From the NCBI GenBank assembly GCA_021732025.1, contig JAKFVU010000077.1, positions 155,311-219,310 of the forward strand: 64,000 bases of DNA. Reading direction: 5' to 3'. Shown here piece by piece: positions 27,439 to 35,561 of the stretch; position 1 is the first letter of the stretch; each line of letters starts with the position of its first letter. The translations under genes were made by a program, and so were the position numbers. The notes under the pieces are model-generated. The model saw nothing but the letters and a program-made list of their open reading frames with translations, was not told the origin of the DNA and did no database searches. Source of the DNA: Candidatus Obscuribacterales bacterium. GTDB lineage: Bacteria; Cyanobacteriota; Vampirovibrionia; Obscuribacterales; Obscuribacteraceae.

Positions 27439-28572
27439 TTATGTTGTGAGCTCGTCAAGAGTCTGATTCATGCTGCGGAATGAACCACCAGCTTGGCTTT
27501 CAGACTTGATGTCAATTTTCCAGCCAGTCAACTTAGCTGCCAGTCTGACGTTTTGTCCGCCGCGACCAATAGCTAGGCTTAGTTGATCGTCAGGAACGAT
27601 AACTTCAGCCCGACGGCCAGCATTTTCTTGTTGCTCTTCATAGAGGGCAACGGTAGTGATGCGGGCTGGTGATAGGGCGTTCGAGATGTAATCGACAGGA
27701 TCGGTTGAGTAGCGAATTACGTCGATTTTCTCGTTGCGCAATTCGGCCACTACGTTCTGAATACGTACACCACGGGTACCGATACAGGCACCAACAGGGT
27801 CAACATCTGAGTCTTCAGAATGCACAGCGATTTTTGTTCTGTAGCCAGCTTCACGGGCAATAGACTTAATTTCAACAGTGCTGTCTTCGATTTCAGGAAC
27901 GTATAGTTCGAACAATTCGCGCACTAGCTCTGGGTGAGCTTGGGAGACGATAATTTGAGGAACGCGGCCTGTGTCTCTCAACTCGAGCACGTATACGCGC
28001 ACCCGGTTGCCAACTCTGTATGTCTCACCAGGTAGCTGTTCGCGGCTTGGCATGCAGCCCTCAACGCGGCCGAGGTTAACGATGACGTTATTGCGAGAGT
28101 TGCTGATCACTTCGATTCGTTCGATTTGACCAGTGGTACAGCTGCCTTTGCGGGCTTCGAACTCTTTCTTGATTAATTCTTTCTCGGCTTCTCTGAGGCG
28201 CTGAGTAATCAATTGCTTAGCGGTCTGAGCGGCAATTCGGCCAAACTCTGAGAAATCTTGAGGAGTGACTTCAATTTCAAGAACTTCACCAACAGTAACG
28301 TCGGGAATGAGGTCTTGAGCATCGCCCAGGCTAATTTCGTGATATTCGTTCGAAACTTTATCGACTACTTCTTTAGGAGCGAAAATGCCGATTTCACCAG
28401 TTTCGGTGTCGAAGATGGCTCTTACGCCTTCAACGTCATGATCAGGCACTTTCTTCTTGTAGGCCGCAACAATGGCGTCGCAAACATAAGAGATGAATTC
28501 CTCTTGGGGAATATTGCGATCCCTTTCTAGCTCCTCAGCAGCTTCAAGGAGTTTGTCGCCAATTTTAATCAC
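27439..28572 (-). CDS. nusA: transcription termination/antitermination factor NusA
   Basis: The 377-residue protein has the N-terminal RNA-polymerase-binding domain, an S1 domain (about 130-200), and KH1 and KH2 domains with the 'GACIGTRGVRIQ' and 'LAIGRGGQNVRLA' GxxG loops. There is no C-terminal acidic repeat domain, as in most non-proteobacteria. The GTG start overlaps the rimP stop by 8 bp. NusA controls pausing, termination and rRNA antitermination. Confidence 0.97.
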   Translation of the reverse strand: MIKIGDKLLEAAEELERDRNIPQEEFISYVCDAIVAAYKKKVPDHDVEGVRAIFDTETGEIGIFAPKEVVDKVSNEYHEISLGDAQDLIPDVTVGEVLEIEVTPQDFSEFGRIAAQTAKQLITQRLREAEKELIKKEFEARKGSCTTGQIERIEVISNSRNNVIVNLGRVEGCMPSREQLPGETYRVGNRVRVYVLELRDTGRVPQIIVSQAHPELVRELFELYVPEIEDSTVEIKSIAREAGYRTKIAVHSEDSDVDPVGACIGTRGVRIQNVVAELRNEKIDVIRYSTDPVDYISNALSPARITTVALYEEQQENAGRRAEVIVPDDQLSLAIGRGGQNVRLAAKLTGWKIDIKSESQAGGSFRSMNQTLDELTT

Positions 28573-29260
28573 GTTCTACCTCCACCTTATTTGGTTTTTC
28601 GTCGACTTCTTCTTGTCCTAATTCTGCTGAGAGATCAATCGCCTTTTCGGCGGCGATCTCTTTGAACTTTTTCTGCAGATCGGGATAGAGTCTTATTTGT
28701 ATTATTTGTTTTAGAGCTACTTTCAGCTCTTTCACTGGTTCTTGAGATACCTTGTTGGCAGCATGTTTTTTGCTGTTCTTGCTCTTTGTCGGAGCGCTTT
28801 GAATCGGTCCGAGCTCGCTCAGCTTGAAGGTTTCGTCGCCGAAACTATCGAGACGAGCGATGAAATGTTGTCCGTATGGATCGGCGCCAACATTAGTTTT
28901 GGTCTTAATTTCTACTTTGCGACCGGTAAATAGTTTGTATTCGCGTTCGCTCTTTAAAACGCGATCAATACCAGGACTGGCTACGTCCAACAAGAATGGA
29001 CCGTGGAAGAAATCAAGACTATCGGCAATTAGTTCGATTCTGCTGTCAAGTTCTCTGCTAACTTTCTCACAGTCGGTCAAACCGACACTTCCACCTGGAT
29101 TGTAGATAGTTATTTCAACAATTTTTTGTCTGCCGTGCTGGCCGAAATGAATATCCACAAGCTCGAAGCCCAGCCCTTTAACCACTTCTTCGGTTAGGTC
29201 TGTAACTTTCTTTATGGCTTCATTATCGTTTTTGTTATTTGGGTTTTTGCTATCTGGCAT
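28565..29260 (-). CDS. rimP: ribosome maturation factor RimP
   Basis: This is the first gene of the nusA-infB operon. The 231-residue protein has the RimP N-terminal domain ('GFELVDIHFGQHGRQKIVEI', 'VSRELD') and 'FLLDVASPGIDRVLKSEREY'. The C-terminal SH3-like domain is interrupted by about 30 Lys/Ser-rich residues ('KSKNSKKHAANK'), and the tail is acidic. It is therefore longer than the usual 150-160 residues. It supports 30S assembly. Confidence 0.95.
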   Translation of the reverse strand: MPDSKNPNNKNDNEAIKKVTDLTEEVVKGLGFELVDIHFGQHGRQKIVEITIYNPGGSVGLTDCEKVSRELDSRIELIADSLDFFHGPFLLDVASPGIDRVLKSEREYKLFTGRKVEIKTKTNVGADPYGQHFIARLDSFGDETFKLSELGPIQSAPTKSKNSKKHAANKVSQEPVKELKVALKQIIQIRLYPDLQKKFKEIAAEKAIDLSAELGQEEVDEKPNKVEVERD

Positions 29261-29440
29261 GAATAATGTCTAGAGTGAAATAACCAACGTGAAGTCGGCG
29301 GCAGTAATGGGTTGCCGGGTGCAAAAAATGCACAAACACAAAAATGCCGTAGGCTAATCACATCTCTGACTAGCTAACGACTAAAAATTGGTTTTCTATG
29401 GCCAAATCCTAACATGTAAGCAAGGAGCACGCAAGAAGAA

Positions 29441-29992
29441 GTGAAGATTGCGTTTCATAACCGCCAGCGCAAGCTTGAGCTTGATAGCGAAGAGTTACTA
29501 GCAGACTACGCCGCCTTAACTGAAGGACTAAGTGAGAACCTACTAAAGCGGCCTCCTAGCTGGCTACCTAAAAAAGATTTGCAGGCAATTTTTGCTCGAG
29601 GCTCCCTTTCTGTGGCGATCGTGTCCGATCGCACCATTCGCCAAATCAATAAAGAATGGCGTTCTATTAATAAGGCAACCGATGTGCTCTCCTTCCCCTT
29701 AGAGCTGGTCGAGCCACCTTCTCTGGCCTTTGACGTGCCCCCTGAAATGGCCGAAATGCTTGAGGACGACCCTAATCAGTGGATTGTCGGCGAAATTATA
29801 ATTAGTGCAGAAAAGGCCGTGGCCCAAGCAGAGCAGTATGGGCACAGTGCCCGCCGCGAAATGGCCTTTCTCTTCGTACACGGTTGTTTGCATGTGCTTG
29901 GCTTTGACCACATGTCCAAGGCTGAAGAAAAAGAGATGTTCGGCAGGCAGACTGAAATATTGACCCTTGCCGGCTTTAAGCGTGATCCTTAA
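29441..29992 (+). CDS. ybeY: endoribonuclease YbeY
   Basis: This 183-residue protein starts at GTG 29441, with AAGGAG about 13 bases upstream. It has the UPF0054/YbeY zinc motif H-x3-H-x5-H in 'HGCLHVLGFDH', preceded by 'WRSINKATDVLSFPL'. It is a metal-dependent RNase active in 16S 3'-end maturation and ribosome quality control. It is divergent from rimP and followed after 70 bp by dgkA, a pairing common in many bacteria. Confidence 0.95.
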   Translation: MKIAFHNRQRKLELDSEELLADYAALTEGLSENLLKRPPSWLPKKDLQAIFARGSLSVAIVSDRTIRQINKEWRSINKATDVLSFPLELVEPPSLAFDVPPEMAEMLEDDPNQWIVGEIIISAEKAVAQAEQYGHSARREMAFLFVHGCLHVLGFDHMSKAEEKEMFGRQTEILTLAGFKRDP

Positions 29993-30062
29993 CAATCACT
30001 TGGCTAGCCCCCTAGGGCAAACTATTTATGCCATGATTAGCTTATAGATAAGGCATGAGCAG

Positions 30063-30581
30063 ATGGCTGACAATCAAACAAAATATGATTTCAATCCTGA
30101 CGTCAGGCCCGTGGCCAATGTCGTTGAAGAGGTGCCGATCTCTGAGACATCACCTCTTTCTACTCCTTTAGCACCTAGCGATAATTGGCAGCGCAAAAGC
30201 GGTCAGGCTGGTTCTCTGTTCGAGAGCTTCTATCATGCTTTTAACGGTCTGGCTTTGGGCTTTCGCCAGCAACGCAATTTGCGCATACATACCTTTTTAG
30301 GGGTTTGCGTTTTTGCTTTAGCCTTCTATCTAAAGGTTGAACCTTGGCAGTACATTGCCCTCAGCTTAGCCATTGGTTTTGTTTTCTTTGCCGAGTTTGT
30401 AAATACGGCAATTGAGCACATGGTCGACATTCAGGCCAATTATCGCTATCACCTTTCGGCCCGTTACGCTAAAGATACTGCCGCCGCCGCAGTGCTGTGG
30501 GCGGCCATGACCGCGGTTGTAGTCGGTGCGATTGTATTTCTTCCGCGCCTTTATGACCTTGTAAGAACGGGCATATTATGA
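30063..30581 (+). CDS. dgkA: DgkA-family diacylglycerol/undecaprenol kinase
   Basis: The 172-residue protein has three membrane helices after a 50-residue polar N-terminal extension. The family motif is 'EFVNTAIEHMVD' (111-122) followed by 'AKDTAAAAVL' (136-145), which carry the acidic catalytic and metal residues. In Gram-positive bacteria and relatives this enzyme phosphorylates undecaprenol to recycle the wall lipid carrier; in proteobacteria it acts on diacylglycerol. The ybeY neighbour suggests the undecaprenol-kinase branch. Confidence 0.92.
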   Translation: MADNQTKYDFNPDVRPVANVVEEVPISETSPLSTPLAPSDNWQRKSGQAGSLFESFYHAFNGLALGFRQQRNLRIHTFLGVCVFALAFYLKVEPWQYIALSLAIGFVFFAEFVNTAIEHMVDIQANYRYHLSARYAKDTAAAAVLWAAMTAVVVGAIVFLPRLYDLVRTGIL

Positions 30582-30585
30582 GTAT

Positions 30586-30625
30586 GGGCTAAGGCTTAGC
30601 CCCATTGTGATGGGAATCTTCCCAT
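30586..30625. repeat. two short hairpins after dgkA
   Basis: GGGCTAA (30586-30592) pairs with 30596-30602 over a 3-base loop, and ATGGGA (30610-30615) pairs with 30620-30625. Neither is followed by a T run, so they are 3'-end hairpins at best, not clear terminators. Confidence 0.4.
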
Positions 30626-30652
30626 TGACTGTCAAATTCTGAAAGGTATTGT
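30625..30652 (+). promoter_or_regulatory. possible promoter upstream of the Tyr/Asn-rich protein gene
   Basis: TTGACT (30625-30630), a 16-base spacer and TATTGT (30647-30652) lie ahead of the gene starting at 30725. The same core GGTATTGTATA occurs again at 42751-42761 ahead of the 61-residue membrane protein gene. Confidence 0.45.
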
Positions 30653-30724
30653 ATAGAAGAAGAAGTGCTCGAAGTGATGGCCAACTTCGCTTTCGAGGAC
30701 ACATGTATTTCTGAGGAGATCCCC

Positions 30725-31510
30725 ATGGATAAGCATCCAAGTCGTCAGCCGGCCGAAAGTACTAATTTGTTCGACGGTAATCGCAGTGGCGAAATTGTTC
30801 CCCCAGACAATCTATCAGATGCGCGTTTACCCGCTAGAACCCAGCGTGTATGCGATCATACGAATGGCTCTGACCGAGTTTCCAACAGTGCTGAAAACGA
30901 GGCTTTTCGCGCCGGATATCGCATGGCTTATCGTGATGGATTCGAAGACGGGCAGAGTCAGAGAAATGTTCGAGTTGGCCGTGGACAAGGTAGCATGTGC
31001 CCTGAGTACAATGACTATGCTAATAGCCGCCAAGCCTACCAAGAAGAAGCCTGGCTCAATCGTAGCGATTCATATGATCAACGTCCCATTCCACAGTGTC
31101 ATCGTCAGCAAAGTCGCTACGACAGCGGCCCTTCACGCTATGGCGATGTGCAAGCAGTTTCGGCTGGTCAATATGATTATGACTATCCGCGTCAACACGA
31201 TCGTCGTGGCCGCAGCCCGATAGACCAATTCTTCAATGCTATCGGTAGCATTGCTCGTGGAATTGGCGATGTGGCTTACGAAGCAGCCCCGATTATTCAG
31301 ACTTGGGCGCAGATTGAGATGATTAAGCAAGGCCGCGTTGGTGGTCACTACTACGGCGGCTATGACAATGGCTACTATAATCAGCGTCCATACAATCCCT
31401 GGAATTCACGCCAGAATCGTGACCTCATAGCCTATAACAATAATTCGGGATACTACGATGATTACAGTTACAGCAATCGCTCCTATCAACCCGCTTGGTT
31501 GAATGGTTAA
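30725..31510 (+). CDS. low-complexity Tyr/Asn/Arg-rich protein, unknown
   Basis: The ATG at 30725 is preferred because GAGGAG lies 8 bases upstream; the frame is open to a GTG at 30665. The 261-residue product has no signal peptide. A short helical segment 'GYRMAYRDGFEDGQSQR' and a hydrophobic helix near the middle ('FFNAIGSIARGIGDVAYEAAPI') are the only ordered-looking parts. The C-terminal third is rich in Tyr, Asn, Gly, Asp and Arg ('GYDNGYYNQRPYNPW'), a prion-like composition. Function is unknown. A terminator follows at 31535. Confidence 0.7.
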   Translation: MDKHPSRQPAESTNLFDGNRSGEIVPPDNLSDARLPARTQRVCDHTNGSDRVSNSAENEAFRAGYRMAYRDGFEDGQSQRNVRVGRGQGSMCPEYNDYANSRQAYQEEAWLNRSDSYDQRPIPQCHRQQSRYDSGPSRYGDVQAVSAGQYDYDYPRQHDRRGRSPIDQFFNAIGSIARGIGDVAYEAAPIIQTWAQIEMIKQGRVGGHYYGGYDNGYYNQRPYNPWNSRQNRDLIAYNNNSGYYDDYSYSNRSYQPAWLNG

Positions 31511-31534
31511 GCACTGGTAGTCTCAAATAATTAG

Positions 31535-31571
31535 TCCGCCAGTCATTTAAGTTTGGCTGGCGGATTTGTTT
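31535..31571 (+). terminator. hairpin with T-rich tail, possibly bidirectional
   Basis: TCCGCCAG (31535-31542) pairs with CTGGCGGA (31557-31564), followed by TTTGTTT. The stem flanks the stop codon of the convergent ABC ATPase, whose last codon lies in the loop region, so one hairpin may end both transcripts. Confidence 0.6.
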
Positions 31572-32380
31572 TCGCTATCTATTGAGATAGATATTGGAAC
31601 ATAGAGATCTAAATTGCTTTTGCTGTCGTGTACAAATGCAAGCTCCACAGCAAAAACAGCTCGTAGTAAGTCTTCTTTCAATACTTCTTGGGGTGTGCCT
31701 TGGGCTACTATGGTCGAACTGGCTATCTGTGAGCCAGCAGTCTGCGAGCCTGCCACTAGAGCAATTTTGTCGGCAATGCGAGCGCTCAAATTGAGATCGT
31801 GCAAAATTGTAGCAATGCCAATTTTTTGTTCTTTCAATTCTTTGATAATGGCAATTACTTCTAACTGATAGCGAAAATCGAGATTGGCTGTTGGCTCATC
31901 CATCAATATAAAGTGTGGTTCTTGGGCCAGGGCCATGGCAATGAGTGCCCGTTGCTTCTCTCCACCTGAAAGCTCATTTAGTTTCTTCTGGCCCAAGCGC
32001 GTTAGGCCGCAACGATCGAGGGCACTACTGACGGTGGCAACATCTGCTTTGCTGAGTTGGTTTGACCACCAATTTTGGTGCGGGTTTCTACCAAGCCTAA
32101 CCAGCTCATTGACTGTCATCTCGTTTGGTGTTTCAAGGCTTTGTGGAACATAAGCAACTTGGCGAGCAAAATCAACAATGTTCATATTCCAGATGTTCTG
32201 GCCGTCAATAGATATTGTTCCGCACGATGGTTTAAGTTGGCGAGCCAAGCCTTTCATCATGGTTGACTTGCCGCTGCCATTTGGGCCTTGAATGGCAAGC
32301 ACCTGGCCCGGCTCAAGGCTGATATTGATATGCTCGATGATATTGACCGCTTGAGCGTTACTCTTGGTGGCATAGCTCAA
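31547..32380 (-). CDS. ABC transporter ATP-binding protein, iron-complex/cobalamin type
   Basis: The 277-residue reading (from TTG 32380) has Walker A GPNGSGKST, the signature LSGGEKQR, Walker B 'FILMDEPT' and the switch His in 'ILHDLNLS', typical of FecE/BtuD-like ATPases. The TTG start cuts the first beta strand: codons upstream to 32434 encode 'ILKAEGVGLSY', which is the normal family N-terminus. The only start-like codon there is ATT (32432-32434), with AGGTG about 7 bases upstream, overlapping the permease stop. So the true start is either ATT at 32434 or an unusual one. The 3' end lies inside a terminator hairpin. Confidence 0.9.
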   Translation of the reverse strand: MSYATKSNAQAVNIIEHINISLEPGQVLAIQGPNGSGKSTMMKGLARQLKPSCGTISIDGQNIWNMNIVDFARQVAYVPQSLETPNEMTVNELVRLGRNPHQNWWSNQLSKADVATVSSALDRCGLTRLGQKKLNELSGGEKQRALIAMALAQEPHFILMDEPTANLDFRYQLEVIAIIKELKEQKIGIATILHDLNLSARIADKIALVAGSQTAGSQIASSTIVAQGTPQEVLKEDLLRAVFAVELAFVHDSKSNLDLYVPISISIDSENKSASQT

Positions 32381-32429
32381 GCCGACCCCTTCGGCCTTGA
32401 GAATTTTGCGTTCATCTACATTGCGTGTA

Positions 32430-33422
32430 TTAATGGCTGTGCACCTGGTCTAGCGAGGAAGAGAGCAGGTAGATGAAAAAGGGTCCACCTATGAGGGCCA
32501 TTAGTGTTCCTAGAGGCAGTTCTTGTCCGGGGCTGAGAGTGCGGGCAAGTAAGTCAGAGAAGAGTACTAGAATCGCCCCTGTCAGGCCAGAGCAGAGCAG
32601 TTGCAGCCTCACCCCGCGACCAAAGAGGCGGCGCGACAAATGTGGAGCAACCAGTCCGACAAAGCCAACCATGCCACTTAAGGCCACGGCCGAACTAGCT
32701 AGTAGTACGGCTGCCGAGAGAATAATTAGTTGACTGCGACCAACGTTTAGACCTAGAGAACTAGCTGTTTCTTCGCCCAGGGCCAAAAGATTTAGTTGCT
32801 TAGCTGCAGCAAATGCCACAATCAGCCCCACTGCTGTGTAGCAAACCGTTGGTACTAGCTCTTGCCAATTTCGGCCGCTGATACCACCAAGTAGCCAAAG
32901 ATATAGACCTTGAGCCATTAGCTGAGTGCCGAATGTTGTCATCGCCAGTGTTATTAAAGCCCCGGCAACCGATGACAAAGCAATACCAGCAAGTAAGAGC
33001 TTCGCCACAGAAACGCCGTGTCCACCACCTCTAGCAATAGAGGCGACAAAAAAGCTAGCTGTAATTCCGCCCACAAAGGCAAAGAACGGAATAGACTGGA
33101 AATCAAATTTGAGCAGCATGGCACAGGCAACGCCCACGGCTGCACCGCTTGACACGCCTGTGAGATAGGGGTCAGCTAAATCGTTGCGACTAAGAGCCTG
33201 CAGAAGATAGCCAGAGGTGGCTAAGGCAAGGCCAACCACAAAGGCTGTGAGTAAGCGCGGTAGGCGAATGCCGACAATGACATCGTGAATCTCGCTGTTG
33301 CCACCATTGTTAAAGAGAGTCTGGATTGCTTCTAACGGTGCCACAGTAAGATCGCCCAGACAAAGATTGACGAGCATGATGGCAACTGTAAATAAGATAA
33401 GAGCTATAAACTTGACGAACAT
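32430..33422 (-). CDS. FecCD-family ABC transporter permease
   Basis: The 330-residue protein has about ten membrane helices with the FecCD motifs ('RLPRLLTAFVVGLALATSG', 'GTLMALIGGPFFIYLL') and the conserved 'GMVGFVGLVAPHLSRR' loop. It forms the inner-membrane channel of a siderophore, haem or cobalamin importer with the ATPase downstream. No periplasmic binding protein gene is adjacent in this window. It is divergent from the cysteine desulfurase gene by 55 bp. Confidence 0.94.
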   Translation of the reverse strand: MFVKFIALILFTVAIMLVNLCLGDLTVAPLEAIQTLFNNGGNSEIHDVIVGIRLPRLLTAFVVGLALATSGYLLQALSRNDLADPYLTGVSSGAAVGVACAMLLKFDFQSIPFFAFVGGITASFFVASIARGGGHGVSVAKLLLAGIALSSVAGALITLAMTTFGTQLMAQGLYLWLLGGISGRNWQELVPTVCYTAVGLIVAFAAAKQLNLLALGEETASSLGLNVGRSQLIILSAAVLLASSAVALSGMVGFVGLVAPHLSRRLFGRGVRLQLLCSGLTGAILVLFSDLLARTLSPGQELPLGTLMALIGGPFFIYLLSSSLDQVHSH

Positions 33423-33477
33423 ATTTATTCAGTGAAAATTTAGAGAATGCTACCATACACCCAGGCAGAGGAAGTCT

Positions 33478-34644
33478 GTGATCTATCTCGACAACAGCGC
33501 TACAACAAAGGTGCGTCCCCAGGTTCTGGAGGCGATGCTGCCGTATTTGTCAGACAACTACGGTAACCCAAGCTCTATTCACAGCCTCGGTCGTCAAGCT
33601 CGAGCAGCAGTAGACAATGCTCGCAGTCAAGTTGCAAGTTTTCTTGGCTGTTCTGAGAACGAAGTCTATTTTAGTAGCTGCGCCACTATGTCAAACAATG
33701 TTGCCTTGCTCGGCCGTGCTCGTTTTGTTGAGGCCAATGGTTTACCAAAACATCTGATTACTTCAACTATTGAGCATCCTGCTGTAATGGGTCCAGCTCA
33801 GTATCTTGAAGCGCAAGGTTGGCGCGTTACTTATCTACCGGTTGACAAAGAAGGTTTCGTTAGACTGTCTGATTTTGAGAGTGCTCTGGCTCCTGACACC
33901 AGCATTGTCTCTGTCATGTGGGGTAATAACGAGATTGGTGTCTTAGAGCCAGTTGAGGCAATGGCCACTATGGTCGAAAGCTACGCTGAGAAGCTTGGTC
34001 GCGACATCTTTATGCACACCGATGCGGTGCAGATACCGGGTAAGCTAGCAATTGATTTAAGTAAGCTAAAAGTATCAGCGTTGTCACTTTCTGGCCATAA
34101 ATTTGGTGCACCAAAAGGTATTGGTATTCTCTACCTGCGTCGACTTTTTAATATCATGCCCATCATATTTGGTGGCGGACAAGAAATGGGGATGTTTGCC
34201 GGAACTGAATCTGTAGCTCATATAGTGGCTATTGGTGAGGCTGCGCGTCTAGCGCAACAAGAGCAGGCAGAGCTAGAGCAGCGTTTGCGCTCTTATCAAA
34301 AACAGTTGTTTGAGAGTTTGCTGGCCCACGATGTGACCATTACTGGGCCAAGCGATATCGAAAAGCGCTTACCAGGCCACGTTTCGTTCTCTGTCGCTGG
34401 CATTGAAGGCGAGGCTCTTGTGCTCAAGAGTGACTTAAAAGGCTTGGCACTCTCGAGTGGTTCTGCCTGCCATCAAGGCATAATTGAGGCATCAAGCGTG
34501 CTTAAGGCTATTGGCCTGGGTCAGGCAAAAGCACTGGGTGCTGTGCGCATTAGCTTTGGCGCTGACAATACTCAAAGTGATGTGCTTGAGGCAATGCGCT
34601 TGCTAGAGATTATTCTCGGCAAGCTACGAAAAGTTTCAAATTAG
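33478..34644 (+). CDS. cysteine desulfurase (NifS/IscS type)
   Basis: The 388-residue PLP enzyme starts with GTG at 33478 (AGAGGAAG upstream). It shows the N-terminal 'YLDNSATT', the PLP Lys in 'LSGHKFGAPKG' and the active-site Cys in 'SSGSACHQG'. It removes sulfur from cysteine for Fe-S cluster, thiamine or tRNA thiolation pathways. The loop around the Cys is short (group II-like or NifS-like), so I do not assign iscS or sufS. No scaffold gene (iscU, sufU) is adjacent. It is divergent from the iron-type importer. Confidence 0.94.
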   Translation: MIYLDNSATTKVRPQVLEAMLPYLSDNYGNPSSIHSLGRQARAAVDNARSQVASFLGCSENEVYFSSCATMSNNVALLGRARFVEANGLPKHLITSTIEHPAVMGPAQYLEAQGWRVTYLPVDKEGFVRLSDFESALAPDTSIVSVMWGNNEIGVLEPVEAMATMVESYAEKLGRDIFMHTDAVQIPGKLAIDLSKLKVSALSLSGHKFGAPKGIGILYLRRLFNIMPIIFGGGQEMGMFAGTESVAHIVAIGEAARLAQQEQAELEQRLRSYQKQLFESLLAHDVTITGPSDIEKRLPGHVSFSVAGIEGEALVLKSDLKGLALSSGSACHQGIIEASSVLKAIGLGQAKALGAVRISFGADNTQSDVLEAMRLLEIILGKLRKVSN

Positions 34645-34780
34645 TAACCTATTCTTCCGCTTGAATTCAGCACTAAGACTTAGGCCTTGAGGAAAATCTT
34701 GCTTCTCCGAGTTAGCTACTTAGCTGATGGCAGCTAGATCTTCGCTTGTTAGAATGCAACATGTCTATTAGAGGTGTGTT

Positions 34781-35560
34781 GTGTCTATCTGGCTTTTTCT
34801 TGGTGTCTTTCTGCTGGCCTATATTTACCACGGTGTTGGTATTACCATGGGTTATCATCGCTTGCTTTCTCACCGCTCGTATAAAGTGCCTAAATGGCTG
34901 GAATACTTAATTGTGTCAGGCGGCTATCTCTGTCTTGAGGGGTCTCCTATCTTTTGGGTGACGACCCACCGACTACACCACCGTTATTCTGACAAAGTTG
35001 GCGATCCCCACTCACCGTTAGATGGTCAGTGGCATGCCTTCCTTGGTTGGATGTATAAACCGAAGGTGATAATTTCAGCCGAAGAGAGCCGGATCTTGGC
35101 TCCCGATCTTTACCGCGATGCTCTCTACCGCTTTCTTCATGTTAATCACAGTCACAAAGACGGTCTATTGTGTTTATTCATTTCGCTCGTTTATCGCGCT
35201 GCTATTTTTTATTGGTTGGGTCCTGTCGTTTTCTGGGCTGAATTACTTGCCAGTGTTTGCGCTTTCTGTGCACCACTTTTGGTTAATCTCTACTGTCACA
35301 AACCTGAGTGGGGCTACCAAACTTATCCCTCTGGCGACCAGAGTAGAAATGTTCTTTGGGTGGCGCTCTTATCGTTTGGAGAGGGCTGGCATAACAATCA
35401 CCATGCCTTGCCTCAGTCAGCTAGGTTTGGCTTAAATAAAGGCGAATTTGACTTCACCTGGCAGGCACTTAATTGCTTGAAGATGTTTGGTCTAGTGAGC
35501 GATATTCGCTTACCCAAGCAAAACAAATTAGCCGAACTGGAGACCGCTGATATTAGCTAA
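34781..35560 (+). CDS. acyl-lipid/acyl-CoA delta-9-type fatty acid desaturase
   Basis: The 259-residue membrane protein has the three histidine boxes of the stearoyl-type desaturases: HRLLSH, HRLHH and HNNHH. Four membrane helices surround them. The diiron enzyme introduces a double bond in fatty acids and needs oxygen and an electron donor, so the organism should live at least partly aerobically. It starts with GTG at 34781, with GAGGT upstream. The gap of about 136 bp to the preceding gene shows no clear terminator. Confidence 0.94.
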   Translation: MSIWLFLGVFLLAYIYHGVGITMGYHRLLSHRSYKVPKWLEYLIVSGGYLCLEGSPIFWVTTHRLHHRYSDKVGDPHSPLDGQWHAFLGWMYKPKVIISAEESRILAPDLYRDALYRFLHVNHSHKDGLLCLFISLVYRAAIFYWLGPVVFWAELLASVCAFCAPLLVNLYCHKPEWGYQTYPSGDQSRNVLWVALLSFGEGWHNNHHALPQSARFGLNKGEFDFTWQALNCLKMFGLVSDIRLPKQNKLAELETADIS

Positions 35561-35561
35561 A

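Noticed and set aside
31614..32476. Plus-strand ORFs opposite the ABC ATPase
   Set aside because: Shadows of a gene with Walker and signature motifs.
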